This document shows positions 51,736 through 61,847 of a stretch of 64,000 nucleotides of DNA, one piece after another; the first letter of the stretch is position 1; every line of letters starts with the position of its first letter. A program made the translations under genes and the position numbers. The DNA lies in contig NZ_JAQSDL010000024.1 of assembly GCF_029945895.1 (NCBI RefSeq), positions 1-64,000 of the forward strand. Direction: 5' to 3'. The DNA is from Polaromonas sp. (GTDB taxonomy: Bacteria > Pseudomonadota > Gammaproteobacteria > Burkholderiales > Burkholderiaceae_C). The notes under the pieces are model-generated. The model ran no database searches. It was not told the origin of the DNA and was given only the letters and a program-made list of their open reading frames with translations.

Positions 51736-53061
51736 TTAGGTATCGGTTGATGAAGCGTGGCGCTCAGGCGCAGCGTGCGGAGCGAAAAGACGCGGCAGGC
51801 CGTCCTTCAAAACACCCCCCACCGTATAGAACGATCCGAAGACCACAATTCTATCAGCGGGGTCTGCCGCAGCGATGGCGGCCTGAAGGGCCTGGACCGG
51901 GTCGGAAAACACGCTGGCACGCGCATCCTGGCGGGTGTTCAGCGCCTGCCACGTGGTCAGCAAATCATCCGCGCTGGCCGCGCGGGGGGTTGGCAGGTCG
52001 GTGAAATACCAGCGGTCGACCAGCGGCCCCACCCGCTTGAGCATCTGGGCCAGGTCCTTGTCGGCCATGGCGCCGAAAACGCCGTGGGTGCAGGGGTAAA
52101 AACCCATGGCGTCGAGGTTCTCGGTGAGCGCCGCCACCGCGTGCGGGTTGTGCGCCACGTCCAGCACCAGCGTCGGCTGGCCGGAGATGATCTGGAAGCG
52201 CCCCGGCAGCTCCACCATGCCCAGCCCGTTGCGCACCGCCTGGGCGGTCACCGGCAGGCGGTCGCGCAGGGCCGTCAACGCGGCCAGCACGCCCGAGGCG
52301 TTGACCAGCTGGTTGGCGCCGCGCAGCGCCGGATAGGCCAGGCCGGCGTAACGCCTGCCGCGGCCGGCCCAGGCCCACTGCTGCTTGTCGCCGGAGAAGT
52401 TGAAATCATGGCCCAGGCGCCACAGGTCAGCGCCCACTTCGGCGGCGTGATCTATCACGCTTTGCGGCGGTACCGGGTCGCCCACGACAGCAGGCTTGCC
52501 GGCGCGCATGATGCCGGCTTTCTCGCGGCCAATGCTTTCGCGGTCCTTGCCGAGCAGCTCGGTGTGGTCGATGTCGATGCTGGTGATCAATGCGCAGTCG
52601 GCATCAATGATGTTGACCGAGTCGAGCCGCCCGCCAACCCCGACCTCGAGGACCACCACGTCCAGGCCGGACGCGGCCATCAGGCTGAAGATGGCGAGCA
52701 TCGTGAACTCGAAATAGGTCAGTGAAATCTCACCGCGCAGCGCCTCGACCCGCTCGAAGTGGGGCAGCAACTGGTCGGCACGGGCGATCTCGCCGCGCAG
52801 GCGGCAGCGTTCTTCAAAATGCACCAGGTGCGGCGAGGTGTAGACGCCGGTGCGGTAGCCGGCCTGCCCCAAAATGGCTTCGAGCATGGCGCAGCTCGAC
52901 CCCTTGCCGTTGGTGCCGGCGACGGTGATGACCGGGCAGTCAAACCGCAGCGCCATGCGTTCGGCAACACTGCGGACGCGGTCCAGTCCGAGGTCAATGG
53001 CGTGGGGGTGCAGGCGTTCGCAGTGCGCGAGCCAGTCGGCTAGGGTGTGGGGCTTGTCCAT
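51736..53061 (-). CDS. folC: dihydrofolate/folylpolyglutamate synthase
   Basis: A 441-residue ATP enzyme that makes dihydrofolate from dihydropteroate and adds further glutamates. The P-loop VAGTNGKGSSCAMLE is near 48, VYTSPHLVHFEERCRL at the omega loop, EVGVGGRLDSVNIID, IDIDHTELLGKDRESIG, and VLDVAHNPHAVAAL in the C-terminal domain. Start chosen at the ATG before KPHTLADWLAH. It is the first gene of the folC-SPOR-cvpA-purF-metZ-gltX run. Confidence 0.96.
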   Translation of the reverse strand: MDKPHTLADWLAHCERLHPHAIDLGLDRVRSVAERMALRFDCPVITVAGTNGKGSSCAMLEAILGQAGYRTGVYTSPHLVHFEERCRLRGEIARADQLLPHFERVEALRGEISLTYFEFTMLAIFSLMAASGLDVVVLEVGVGGRLDSVNIIDADCALITSIDIDHTELLGKDRESIGREKAGIMRAGKPAVVGDPVPPQSVIDHAAEVGADLWRLGHDFNFSGDKQQWAWAGRGRRYAGLAYPALRGANQLVNASGVLAALTALRDRLPVTAQAVRNGLGMVELPGRFQIISGQPTLVLDVAHNPHAVAALTENLDAMGFYPCTHGVFGAMADKDLAQMLKRVGPLVDRWYFTDLPTPRAASADDLLTTWQALNTRQDARASVFSDPVQALQAAIAAADPADRIVVFGSFYTVGGVLKDGLPRLFAPHAAPERHASSTDT

Positions 53062-53139
53062 GGAAGCGGTATTGTCGCCGCTGCCGCGCCGCACCCGATC
53101 GCGCCGCCGGCCCGACCGTACGCGGGATGGGGTTGGATA

Positions 53140-53194
53140 GCTATCAAAACAATAGCTGTTTGCGCCCACCCAGCAAGGGGATAGGGCCAATTTG
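53140..53194 (+). repeat. dispersed repeat family 1, copy K (folC/ArsC-like intergenic)
   Basis: GCTATCAAAACAATAGCTG, TTTGCGC, then AAGGGGATAGGGCCAATTTG. It fills most of the gap between the divergent folC and ArsC-like genes. Confidence 0.85.
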
Positions 53195-53220
53195 CTGCCA
53201 AACCATGCGAAAATCTGCGC

Positions 53221-53565
53221 ATGATCACTGTTTATGGCATTCCCAACTGCGACACCGTCAAAAAAGCCCGCGCCTGGCTGGCGGCACACGGTGTTGCCTA
53301 TACTTTTCACGATTTCAAAAAACAGGGCGTGCCGTCCGACGGGCTCAGCGCGTGGGAGCGCGCGGTGGGCTGGGAAAAACTCCTTAACCGCCAGGGCACG
53401 ACCTGGCGCAAGCTGGACCCGCAGCTGCAGGCCGCCACGGTGGACGCCGCCAGCGCCCGCGCGCTGATGCTGGCGCAGCCCAGCGTGATCAAACGCCCGG
53501 TGGTGGACTGGGGCACGCAGGTCACGGTCGGATTTGACGAAAAAAGCTGGGCTGACCGACTGTGA
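53221..53565 (+). CDS. ArsC/Spx-family reductase-like protein (YffB type)
   Basis: A 114-residue thioredoxin-fold protein. VYGIPNCDTVKKARAWL carries the single Cys10 of the ArsC family; DFKKQGV, the NRQGTTWRKL segment and VIKRPVVDWG with the conserved Arg/Pro follow. YffB-type proteins look like glutathione-dependent reductases of unknown substrate rather than arsenate reductase; no ars genes are close. Confidence 0.92.
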   Translation: MITVYGIPNCDTVKKARAWLAAHGVAYTFHDFKKQGVPSDGLSAWERAVGWEKLLNRQGTTWRKLDPQLQAATVDAASARALMLAQPSVIKRPVVDWGTQVTVGFDEKSWADRL

Positions 53566-53727
53566 GGCCGCCCGCGGGGCGTTTGTAAAGCGGGCGGGGC
53601 CGGGTCAGCTTTACAGGGCTTTACTGAACTTGTGTGCACCAAATTGACTCTGAATCATTAAACTGATAGCCGTCATTTTGGCCTCCCGCAAGGGGCTCTT
53701 CCAGCCGGCTGAAAAAGGATTTGAACC

Positions 53728-54486
53728 ATGAAAAAAGCACTTGTTTTATCCGCTGTTGCCGCAGCCTCCGGCCTGTTTGCCGTCAACGCGTCAGCCATGG
53801 ACATCCTGGCGCGCGTGATTTCCAGCACCCCGGTGGTCCAGCAGGTCAGCGTTCCGCGCCAGGTCTGCAACACCCAGCCCATGATCACCGAAGCGCCTCC
53901 CTCGGGCGCCGGCGCGGTGATGGGCGCCCTGGCCGGCGGCGCGATGGGCAATGCCATCGGTGACGGCGGCGGGCGCGCCCTGGCGACCATGATTGGCCTG
54001 GTCGGTGGCGCGATGGTCGGCAACAACATCGAAGGCAACCGCAGCCAGGTGCAGAACGTGCAGCAGTGCGGCACCCAGACCTCCTACGAAAACCGCACCT
54101 CGCACTACAACGTGGTCTACGAATACGCCGACAAGCAGTACACCGTGCAGATGCCCAATGACCCCGGCCTGTATGTGCGGCTGCAGGTCACGCCGGTGGG
54201 TGCGATGCCCGCGCCGCAGGCCGGTGCCCAGCAAGCTTATGGCCAGCCTGCCCAGCCGGTTTATTCGCAACCGGCCTACTCGCAACCTGTCTATTCGCAG
54301 CCTGTCTATACGCAACCGGTTTATTCGCAGCCCGTCTACCAGCCGGTTTATTCCCAACCGGTCTACGTGCAGCCGGCGGTGGTCGCCTACCCCGGTTACT
54401 ACCCGCGCCCCTACTACCCGCCGGTGGGCCTGTCGTTCAATTTCGGCTACAGCCGCGGCGGCTACGGTCACCGTCACTGGCGTTAG
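53728..54486 (+). CDS. glycine-zipper 2TM envelope protein with a QPVYS repeat
   Basis: A 252-residue exported protein. Signal peptide 1-23 (ending NASA), the Rickettsia 17-kDa-type glycine zipper GAVMGALAGGAMGNAIGDGG near 62 and MIGLVGGAMVGNNI, a beta region to about 160, then about eight tandem five-residue units QPVYS/QPAYS/QPVYT (about 175-215) and a Tyr/Pro/Gly-rich end. Likely an outer-membrane-associated structural protein. A strong terminator follows. Confidence 0.85.
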   Translation: MKKALVLSAVAAASGLFAVNASAMDILARVISSTPVVQQVSVPRQVCNTQPMITEAPPSGAGAVMGALAGGAMGNAIGDGGGRALATMIGLVGGAMVGNNIEGNRSQVQNVQQCGTQTSYENRTSHYNVVYEYADKQYTVQMPNDPGLYVRLQVTPVGAMPAPQAGAQQAYGQPAQPVYSQPAYSQPVYSQPVYTQPVYSQPVYQPVYSQPVYVQPAVVAYPGYYPRPYYPPVGLSFNFGYSRGGYGHRHWR

Positions 54487-54500
54487 GCCAGCAAAACAAA

Positions 54501-54526
54501 AAGGGGCTTGAAAGCCCCTTTTTTTT
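54501..54526 (+). terminator. bidirectional terminator
   Basis: AAGGGGCT-TGAA-AGCCCCTT followed by eight Ts; in the reverse sense it is followed by TTTGTTTTG. It separates the convergent glycine-zipper and anti-sigma genes. Confidence 0.88.
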
Positions 54527-54557
54527 GCCTGCCGGCTTGCCTGCCCGGCTGCCCGCT

Positions 54558-55331
54558 CTAAAGCGCCGTCTGGAGCAACGCACCCTTGAACAGCACCGGC
54601 CCGCTCGGACCGCTGCCTGCCGGAACGCCGCCCAGGCGTTCCAGGCTCAGAGCCAGCGCCGGCACGTTGTTCACCTCACCGCTGCCGGCTGGCAGACGGA
54701 TCACCGTGCCTTCACCAAGGACGCCCAGCGACTTCGGCCCGCCGGCCTGCGGCAGCGCCCACAGCTGCAGGGACTTGTCCGGGCCGGGGTGGAACTGGCC
54801 CACATGTTTGAGCTGCAGCTGGCTGTGTTTGGGGTCGTAGGTCACCAGCACCGCGGGCGCGGCCTTGTCGTCGGCGAGCACCGCCACGTAACGGATTTCG
54901 GGGGTGGCCGCCAGCCGGGCGCTCAGCTCCCGAACCTGGCCGTTGAGCTGGGTGTTGAAGTTCAGTCCGGTGACCACGGCCACCACCGCCGCCATGGCGC
55001 CGGCCGCGGTTGCGCCTTGCCACAGGCCCAGGCTGGCCCACCAGCCGGCCCTGGCGGCGGGCACCTGGCGCGCTGCCTGCATGGCCCGCGCCTGCTTGTC
55101 CGCCTGGACGAGGTTTTCAATCCGCTTCCAGACGGCGGGACTGGGCGCCTGTTGCGCCTGCAGTTCGGTGACTGAAGCCATGCGCCCCTGCCAGATCAGC
55201 GCGGCGGCGCGCACGGTTGCATGGGTTCGCGCGAGCTCCTCGAAACGGCGACGCGCGCCGCCACGCAAGGTGCCCAGCGCATAACTGGCCGCCAGCTGAT
55301 CAATCAGCGCGGGATTGCGGGTCAGGTTCAT
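54558..55331 (-). CDS. anti-sigma factor, RskA type
   Basis: A 257-residue single-pass membrane protein. The N-terminal helices (IDQLAASYALGTLRGGARRR) bind the sigma factor; one membrane helix at about 101-122; the periplasmic domain has PGPDKSLQLWALPQAGGPKS and ALALSLERLGGVP, which are RskA (anti-sigma-K) signatures. It lies 87 bp downstream of the ECF sigma gene on the same strand and should hold it inactive until an envelope signal. No zinc (ZAS) motif HxxxCxxC. Confidence 0.9.
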   Translation of the reverse strand: MNLTRNPALIDQLAASYALGTLRGGARRRFEELARTHATVRAAALIWQGRMASVTELQAQQAPSPAVWKRIENLVQADKQARAMQAARQVPAARAGWWASLGLWQGATAAGAMAAVVAVVTGLNFNTQLNGQVRELSARLAATPEIRYVAVLADDKAAPAVLVTYDPKHSQLQLKHVGQFHPGPDKSLQLWALPQAGGPKSLGVLGEGTVIRLPAGSGEVNNVPALALSLERLGGVPAGSGPSGPVLFKGALLQTAL

Positions 55332-55418
55332 ACGCCACCTTCTTCAGAAGTTTCCCGCCGCAACGCAGCAGGAACAAACAGAGCAAACAGATCAAACAAA
55401 ACAAACATCGGCTTCATC

Positions 55419-56000
55419 TCAGGCAAACCGGGCCATGCAGCCGCGCAACTGCTCCAGGCCGCGGCGTATCCAGGTCTTCACCGTGCCCAGTGGCAGCTTG
55501 AGCTGGTCGGCCAGCTCCCCGTGGCTCAGATCGCGCAGGTAGGCCAGGCTCACCACCTCGCGCTGCTTGTTGCCCAACTGGCTCAGGCACTGGTGCAGGG
55601 CCCAGGCCTGCTCGCCCGCCAGGGCGGTGTCCATCGGGTTGGCGGAGTCGCCCTCTATCGTGTCGGACATCACATCGTCGAGCTCCTGCACCGCGTCGGC
55701 CCGGTCGGAGTTGCGGCGCCGCAGAAAGTCCAGCCCCCGGCTGCGCACGATCAGGCACAGCCAGGCCATGGGCGGCGACAGCGTGGCCTTGTAGTCGCCC
55801 GCGATGCGCCAGATGTTGATGAAGGCCTCCTGCAGCACGTCCTCGGCCCAGCTTCGGTTGCTGACCACACGCACCGCCACGCCATACAGCTTGGAGGAGG
55901 TCAGTTCGTACAGTTCCCTGAGCGCCGATTCGTCGGCAAGGGCGACGCGGTCGATGAGCGCGATCAATTGGGTATCCGGGCTTTCTGCATTCATGGACAT
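55419..56000 (-). CDS. ECF sigma factor (SigK-like)
   Basis: A 193-residue alternative sigma factor. Region 2 spans about 22-95 (ELYELTSSKLYGVAVRVVSN, WAEDVLQEAFINIWRIAGDY, PMAWLCLIVRSRGLDFLRRR) and region 4 about 130-190 (NKQREVVSLAYLRDLSHGEL, LKLPLGTVKTWIRRGLEQLR). The linked RskA-type protein controls it. Target genes are not evident nearby. ATGs at codons 1 and 3 are both possible starts. Confidence 0.92.
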   Translation of the reverse strand: MSMNAESPDTQLIALIDRVALADESALRELYELTSSKLYGVAVRVVSNRSWAEDVLQEAFINIWRIAGDYKATLSPPMAWLCLIVRSRGLDFLRRRNSDRADAVQELDDVMSDTIEGDSANPMDTALAGEQAWALHQCLSQLGNKQREVVSLAYLRDLSHGELADQLKLPLGTVKTWIRRGLEQLRGCMARFA

Positions 56001-56166
56001 GATTGTCCTGCATTCGTGATACGCCTGAAATAGCCGAACGGATTCAGGGCCCTTGCCCCGTCAGGACCCGCCCGCCACGTGCCGGAGGCCCGGGTGACCT
56101 AAAATCACAGGCTTTGCATCCCCTGCCCGGCAGCCGGACATTTTCCCCGCCCTATTTCAAATCACC

Positions 56167-56484
56167 ATGACTACAGAAACAATCGACAACATCAGCGTGA
56201 CCACGAAAGCCAACGTGTATTTCGACGGCAAGTGTGTGAGCCACGGCATCACCTTTGCCGACGGCAGCAAAAAATCCGTCGGCGTGGTGCTGCCCTCGAC
56301 ACTGACCTTCAACACGGGTGCACCCGAGATCATGGAGTGTGTGGCCGGCGCCTGTGAGTACAAACTCGCCGGCAGCGACAACTGGGTGACATCCTCGGCC
56401 GGTGAAAAATTCAGCGTGCCGGGCAACTCGTCCTTCGACATCCGTGTCGGCGAGGCCTATCACTACATCTGCCACTTCGGCTGA
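56167..56484 (+). CDS. ppnP: pyrimidine/purine nucleoside phosphorylase PpnP
   Basis: A 105-residue small cupin-like enzyme (DUF1255, E. coli YaiE) that phosphorolyses several nucleosides. NVYFDGKCVSHGITFADGSKKSVGVVLPS (start part), GAPEIMECVAGACEYKL and FSVPGNSSFDIRVGEAYHYICHF are the family blocks. Length is normal. It is monocistronic upstream of argG with repeat copy L in between. Confidence 0.92.
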   Translation: MTTETIDNISVTTKANVYFDGKCVSHGITFADGSKKSVGVVLPSTLTFNTGAPEIMECVAGACEYKLAGSDNWVTSSAGEKFSVPGNSSFDIRVGEAYHYICHFG

Positions 56485-56502
56485 TCCGCAGGCAAATTAC
56501 TC

Positions 56503-57885
<1,383 letters not shown>

Positions 57886-57996
57886 GCCTCGCTTGAAGTC
57901 ACATTCAAGCAATCTTTAATACGAAGCGCACGTATGAAAGCAGGCTTGAACAAGAGGCAGACGGTCAGAAAACCTGAAATCTGCATTTTTATAGGC

Positions 57997-58050
57997 CAAA
58001 TCGGCCTCTAGCCCTCGTTGTATCTTCGCGAGCAGCTATCAAAACAGTAG
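57997..58050 (-). repeat. dispersed repeat family 1, copy M (argG/murB intergenic)
   Basis: Minus-strand reading: CTACTGTTTTGATAGCTGCT, CGCG, then GAGGGCTAGAGGCCGATTTG. Lies between the convergent argG and murB genes. Confidence 0.88.
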
Positions 58051-58106
58051 CGTTTCGGGGCGCCGTGAGCCAGCAGCACACCCGCGCAGCAGGCTCTACC
58101 GGGCTC

Positions 58107-59168
58107 TTACACCACCACCGGCTCAGGCTCCAGCAAAATGCCGAAGCGCTCATACACACTGGTCTGGATCGCCTTGGCCAGGGTCATGACCTCGCCGCCG
58201 GTCACCGGGTTGGTGCTGCCGCCGCGGTTGACCAGCACCAGCGCCTGGCGGTCGTACACGCCGGCGTTGCCTATGCTCTTGCCTTTCCAGCCGCAGGCGT
58301 CGATGAGCCAGCCGGCGGCGAGTTTGACCGAGCCGTCGTCGAGGTGGTAGTGCACGATTTTGGGTTCGCGCTGGATGATGTCGGCGCACTGCTCGGGCGT
58401 CACCGTCGGGTTCTTGAAGAAGCTGCCGGCGTTGCCAATCACCTTCGGATCAGGCAGCTTTGCCTTGCGGATCTCGCAGATCCACTCATAAATCTGTAGC
58501 GCGTCAGGCTGGGTGATGGCGGACTGCGCCATCTTTTTCTCGATGTCGGCATACCCCAGCACCGGCTTCCAGGCCTTGGGCAACGCAAACCGCACGCGTG
58601 TGATCAAGGCCTTGCCGGCCAGTCCCAGGCCGGGGCGCCCGTTCGGGCCGGTGCTGCTGTGTTTGAAGACCGAATCGCGGTAGCCAAACGCGCATTGCGC
58701 CGCGTCCAGCGTGAAGCTCTGGCCGGTCGTCAGATCAATGGCATCCAGCGAGTCGAAGCGGTCCTGCAACTCCACGCCATAAGCGCCGATGTTCTGCACC
58801 GGCGAGCCGCCCACAGTGCCGGGGATCATGGCGAGGTTTTCCAGGCCCGGGTAGCCGCTGTGCAGGGTCCAGGCGACCACCTCGTGCCAGTTCTCGCCGG
58901 CGCCGGCTTCCACGATCCAGGCTTTGGCGGTTTCGTCCACCAGCTTCCGGCCCATGATCTCCACCTTGAGCACAACGGACTTGACGTCGCCGGTGATGAC
59001 AATGTTGCTGCCGCCGCCCAGCACGAACCTGGGTGCCGCCTGCAGCACCGGATCAGCCAGCACGGCGGCCACGTCCTCCTCGCTGGCAATACGCACCAGC
59101 GTGAGGGCCTTGGCCATGATGCCAAAGGTATTGCAAAACTGGAGGGGAACGTTTTTCTCGACTAACAT
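58107..59168 (-). CDS. murB: UDP-N-acetylenolpyruvoylglucosamine reductase
   Basis: A 353-residue FAD enzyme finishing UDP-MurNAc synthesis. [15 protein letters not shown] is the family start; FAD site [15 protein letters not shown] (near 47), [20 protein letters not shown], the catalytic Ser in [12 protein letters not shown] and the catalytic Glu near the end in LLEPEPVVV. It is type I MurB (E. coli-like, long). Start is the ATG before LVEKNVPL. Confidence 0.95.
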   Translation of the reverse strand: MLVEKNVPLQFCNTFGIMAKALTLVRIASEEDVAAVLADPVLQAAPRFVLGGGSNIVITGDVKSVVLKVEIMGRKLVDETAKAWIVEAGAGENWHEVVAWTLHSGYPGLENLAMIPGTVGGSPVQNIGAYGVELQDRFDSLDAIDLTTGQSFTLDAAQCAFGYRDSVFKHSSTGPNGRPGLGLAGKALITRVRFALPKAWKPVLGYADIEKKMAQSAITQPDALQIYEWICEIRKAKLPDPKVIGNAGSFFKNPTVTPEQCADIIQREPKIVHYHLDDGSVKLAAGWLIDACGWKGKSIGNAGVYDRQALVLVNRGGSTNPVTGGEVMTLAKAIQTSVYERFGILLEPEPVVV

Positions 59169-59224
59169 CACGGGATTGTCGCACCCTGATACCCCTGCCA
59201 CGCAACCCCGGAAGCCGGAAAACC

Positions 59225-59710
59225 ATGCCCTCTTTTGACACCGTTCTCGAAGCCGATCTGGTCAAGGTCAAAAACTCGGTCGAAAACACGGCCAAGGAAA
59301 TCGGCACACGTTTTGACTTCAAGGGAACGGCCGCAGCGATCGAGCTCAAGGACAAGGAGATCACACTGATCGGCGACAGCGACTTCCAGATCGACCAGAT
59401 CACCGACATCCTGCGCAACAAGGCCACCAAAAGCGGCGTGGACGTGCGCTTCTTCGACGCCGGCAAGGTCGAGAAAATCGGCGGCGACAAGGTCAAGCAG
59501 GTCATCAAGGTGCGCAACGGCATCGAGACCGAACAGGCCAAGAAGATCTCGCAGCTGATCAAGGGCAGCAAGGTCAAGGTGCAGGCCTCCATCCAGGGCG
59601 ATGCCGTGCGGGTGACCGGAAAAAACCGTGACGACCTGCAGGAGGCCATGGCCATGATCAAGGCGGACCTGCCCGACATGCCACTGAGCTTCAATAACTT
59701 CCGCGATTAG
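59225..59710 (+). CDS. YajQ-family nucleotide-binding protein
   Basis: A 161-residue protein with two ferredoxin-like lobes: [45 protein letters not shown]-like [20 protein letters not shown] and [20 protein letters not shown]. YajQ binds tRNA/GTP in E. coli, and the Xanthomonas homologue binds cyclic di-GMP. Full length. Confidence 0.95.
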   Translation: MPSFDTVLEADLVKVKNSVENTAKEIGTRFDFKGTAAAIELKDKEITLIGDSDFQIDQITDILRNKATKSGVDVRFFDAGKVEKIGGDKVKQVIKVRNGIETEQAKKISQLIKGSKVKVQASIQGDAVRVTGKNRDDLQEAMAMIKADLPDMPLSFNNFRD

Positions 59711-59767
59711 ACAATGGGCCCCCACGCTCCACACTGCGTGTGCCTCCGGAGATTCGCTGCCCCTTTC

Positions 59768-60478
59768 ATGGGTGCAGGGGGCTGGCCTTGCTTGGGGCGG
59801 CTCGGCGCGGCGACCGTTCGTGTGCAACTCGCCCTCTTGTTCATCGTGCTGGCGGGCCTTCTGGCTCCAGTGGCACACGCGCAGAGTGTCGCGCTGGCCG
59901 GCATGCTGGGCAGCAAGGCGCTGCTGATCGTTAATGGCGGCGCCCCGAAATCGGTCGCGCCCGGGGAAACCCACCAGGGGGTGAAGGTGGTTTCCACCGC
60001 CGGCGACCAGGCCGTGCTGGAACTCTCGGGCAAGCGCCACACGGTGCGCGTCGGTGATGCACCGGTCAGCGTGGGTGCCGGCGGGGGCACGGGCGGGGGC
60101 GCCGGCAAGGGCAGCCGCATTGTGCTGACCGCGGGCACCGGGGGGCACTTCTTCACCCCGGGCCAGATCAATGGCCGCGCGGTCCAGTTCATGGTGGACA
60201 CTGGCGCCACGGGTGTGGCCATGAGCGCCGCCGATGCCGAACGCGCCGGCATCAACTACAGGAACGGGCAGCCGGTGCAGATGAGCACCGCCAACGGCGT
60301 CACCCAGGGCTTTCGCGTGAAACTCGCTTCCGTGCGCGTCGGCGATGTCGAGGTCTACGACATCGACGCGGTGGTGTCGCCCCAACCCATGCCCTACATG
60401 CTGCTGGGCAACAGCTTCCTGACGCGTTTCCAGATGATCCGCGAAAACGACCAGATGACGCTGGTCAAGCGATTCTAG
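59768..60478 (+). CDS. retropepsin-like aspartic protease (TIGR02281 type)
   Basis: A periplasmic single-domain aspartic protease. An N-terminal signal/anchor (VQLALLFIVLAGLLAPVAHA), a small beta domain with GGAPKSVAPGETHQGVKVVS, a Gly-rich linker, then the retropepsin core: FMVDTGATGVAMSAADAERA with catalytic Asp144, and PMPYMLLGNSFLTRF near the end. The frame stays open 18 codons upstream to an earlier ATG, but that part is repeat-like; I prefer the ATG before GAGGWPCLGRLG. Both versions place the same signal segment. Confidence 0.85.
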   Translation: MGAGGWPCLGRLGAATVRVQLALLFIVLAGLLAPVAHAQSVALAGMLGSKALLIVNGGAPKSVAPGETHQGVKVVSTAGDQAVLELSGKRHTVRVGDAPVSVGAGGGTGGGAGKGSRIVLTAGTGGHFFTPGQINGRAVQFMVDTGATGVAMSAADAERAGINYRNGQPVQMSTANGVTQGFRVKLASVRVGDVEVYDIDAVVSPQPMPYMLLGNSFLTRFQMIRENDQMTLVKRF

Positions 60479-60488
60479 AGAGAAAAGC

Positions 60489-60540
60489 GGCTGTAGCCCA
60501 TATTCTGCGGGTGCAAGCAGCTATTTAATCGATAGCAAAT
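60489..60540 (-). repeat. dispersed repeat family 1, copy N (protease/plsY intergenic)
   Basis: Minus-strand reading: GCTATCGATTAAATAGCTGC, TTGCACC, then GGGCTACAGCCGC. Between the convergent protease and plsY genes. Confidence 0.8.
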
Positions 60541-60569
60541 GAAGATGGAGCCGGTCCGGCTCAGCCCTC

Positions 60570-61202
60570 CTAACCCTTCTTCTTCGCGCCCAGCTTGGAT
60601 TCCGTGCCCTTGAGCAGCTTGTTGATGTTTTCCCGGTGCCGGAAAATCAGGAAGGCACTCATGGCCACAATGGCCAGCGCGATCATCTTGTCGACGTACC
60701 AGAACGAGCGGTCGCCGATCAGGTAATACCAGGGCGCAAAAATGGCGCAGGCAATCGCGGCCAGCGACGAATAACGCGAAAAGAAGGCCACGATGACCCA
60801 GGTGGCCAGCGTCGCCAGGCCCAGCACCCAGTGCACGCCAAACAGCACGCCGGCAGCGGTCGCCACTCCCTTGCCGCCCTGGAAGCCGAAAAACACCGGG
60901 TAAAGATGACCAACGAAGGCCGCCAGGCCGACGGCGGCCAGCGTGCCTTCGCGCATGCCGTAGTCCTTGCCGAACCAGATGACCAGCGCCATCGGCAACC
61001 AGCCCTTGAGCCCATCGAGCAGCAGCGTGAGCGCGGCCGCCGCCTTGTTGCCCGAGCGCAGCACATTCGTGGCGCCCGGGTTCTTGCTGCCGTAGCTGCG
61101 CGGGTCGTTCAGGCCCATCAGGCGGCTGACGATGACCGCGAAGGACAGCGAACCGATCAGGTAGGCCGCCAGCACGGCCAGGGCGGAATAAGCGTAGTCC
61201 AT
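60570..61202 (-). CDS. plsY: acyl-phosphate glycerol-3-phosphate acyltransferase
   Basis: A 210-residue inner-membrane enzyme acylating glycerol-3-phosphate for phospholipid synthesis. Motif 1 [16 protein letters not shown] near 38, motif 2 [27 protein letters not shown] (start near 93) and motif 3 [15 protein letters not shown]/[18 protein letters not shown]. About five helices. The preceding 5' region is a trinucleotide repeat on the same transcript. Confidence 0.95.
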   Translation of the reverse strand: MDYAYSALAVLAAYLIGSLSFAVIVSRLMGLNDPRSYGSKNPGATNVLRSGNKAAAALTLLLDGLKGWLPMALVIWFGKDYGMREGTLAAVGLAAFVGHLYPVFFGFQGGKGVATAAGVLFGVHWVLGLATLATWVIVAFFSRYSSLAAIACAIFAPWYYLIGDRSFWYVDKMIALAIVAMSAFLIFRHRENINKLLKGTESKLGAKKKG

Positions 61203-61212
61203 GGTGATCTCC

Positions 61213-61250
61213 AGTGTTGTTGTAGTTGTTGTTGTTGTTGTCGTTGTCGT
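61213..61250 (+). repeat. GTT-rich trinucleotide repeat upstream of plsY
   Basis: A run of GTT units with single TAG/GTC variants (about 12 triplets) ends 11 bp before the plsY start codon (AAC on the plsY sense strand). Confidence 0.85.
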
Positions 61251-61257
61251 TTTGATT

Positions 61258-61749
61258 TCAATCGGCGAGCGCGCACTGGACCGATTTTGCACCCAGCAGG
61301 TCCACACACACCTGCGGCGCAATGCGGACGAGGTAACCGCGCCGGCCGCCGTTGATGGCGATTTCAGGCAGGGCCAGGATGCTTTCCTCGATATACACCG
61401 GCATCACCTTGCGCGTGCCGAACGGCGAGGTGCCGCCGACAAGGTAGCCGCTGTGCCGGTTGGCGACCTCGGGCTTGCAGGGCTCGACCGACTTGGCGCC
61501 GATCTGGCGGGCCAGGTTCTTGGTCGACACCTTGCGGTTGCCATGCATCAGCACCAGCAGCGGTTTGGCGTCCTGGTCCTGCATGACCAGGGTCTTGACC
61601 ACGGTGAAAGGATCGAATCCCAGCACCTCGGCGCTGTGCTGCGCGCCGCCATGCTCAAGGTACTCGTAGGGATGTTCGGTGAACACCACCTTGTTCGCTC
61701 TGAGAAGTTGCGTCGCAGGTGTTTCCGAAACGTGATCTTTTTTGCTCAC
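61258..61749 (-). CDS. ybaK: YbaK/EbsC-family aminoacyl-tRNA deacylase (Cys-tRNA(Pro) type)
   Basis: A 163-residue editing enzyme that removes Cys from mischarged tRNA-Pro. [20 protein letters not shown] at the start, [27 protein letters not shown] with the key Lys, and [20 protein letters not shown] near 100. The GTG start gives [12 protein letters not shown]; the frame is open upstream through repeat sequence without conserved residues. Confidence 0.9.
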   Translation of the reverse strand: MSKKDHVSETPATQLLRANKVVFTEHPYEYLEHGGAQHSAEVLGFDPFTVVKTLVMQDQDAKPLLVLMHGNRKVSTKNLARQIGAKSVEPCKPEVANRHSGYLVGGTSPFGTRKVMPVYIEESILALPEIAINGGRRGYLVRIAPQVCVDLLGAKSVQCALAD

Positions 61750-61774
61750 GGCAACTCCGGTCAAGTGCCACCAC

Positions 61775-61846
61775 GGAACCGGCTTTGCCGGGCCGCTGAT
61801 GGCGCTCCCTGGGGGGAGGCGCCGAAGGTGCTTCGGGGGAGAACCA
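61775..61846 (-). repeat. dispersed repeat family 2, intergenic copy
   Basis: The minus strand carries CGGCCCGGCAAAGCCGGTTC plus C/G-rich flanks CTCCCCCGAAGCACCTTCG. The core matches the insert in ogt. It lies between the aldo-keto reductase stop and the ybaK start. Confidence 0.65.
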
Positions 61847-61847
61847 T

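Noticed and set aside
53221-53565. Arsenate reductase
   Set aside because: Sequence follows the YffB/Spx-like branch and there are no ars genes in the neighbourhood.
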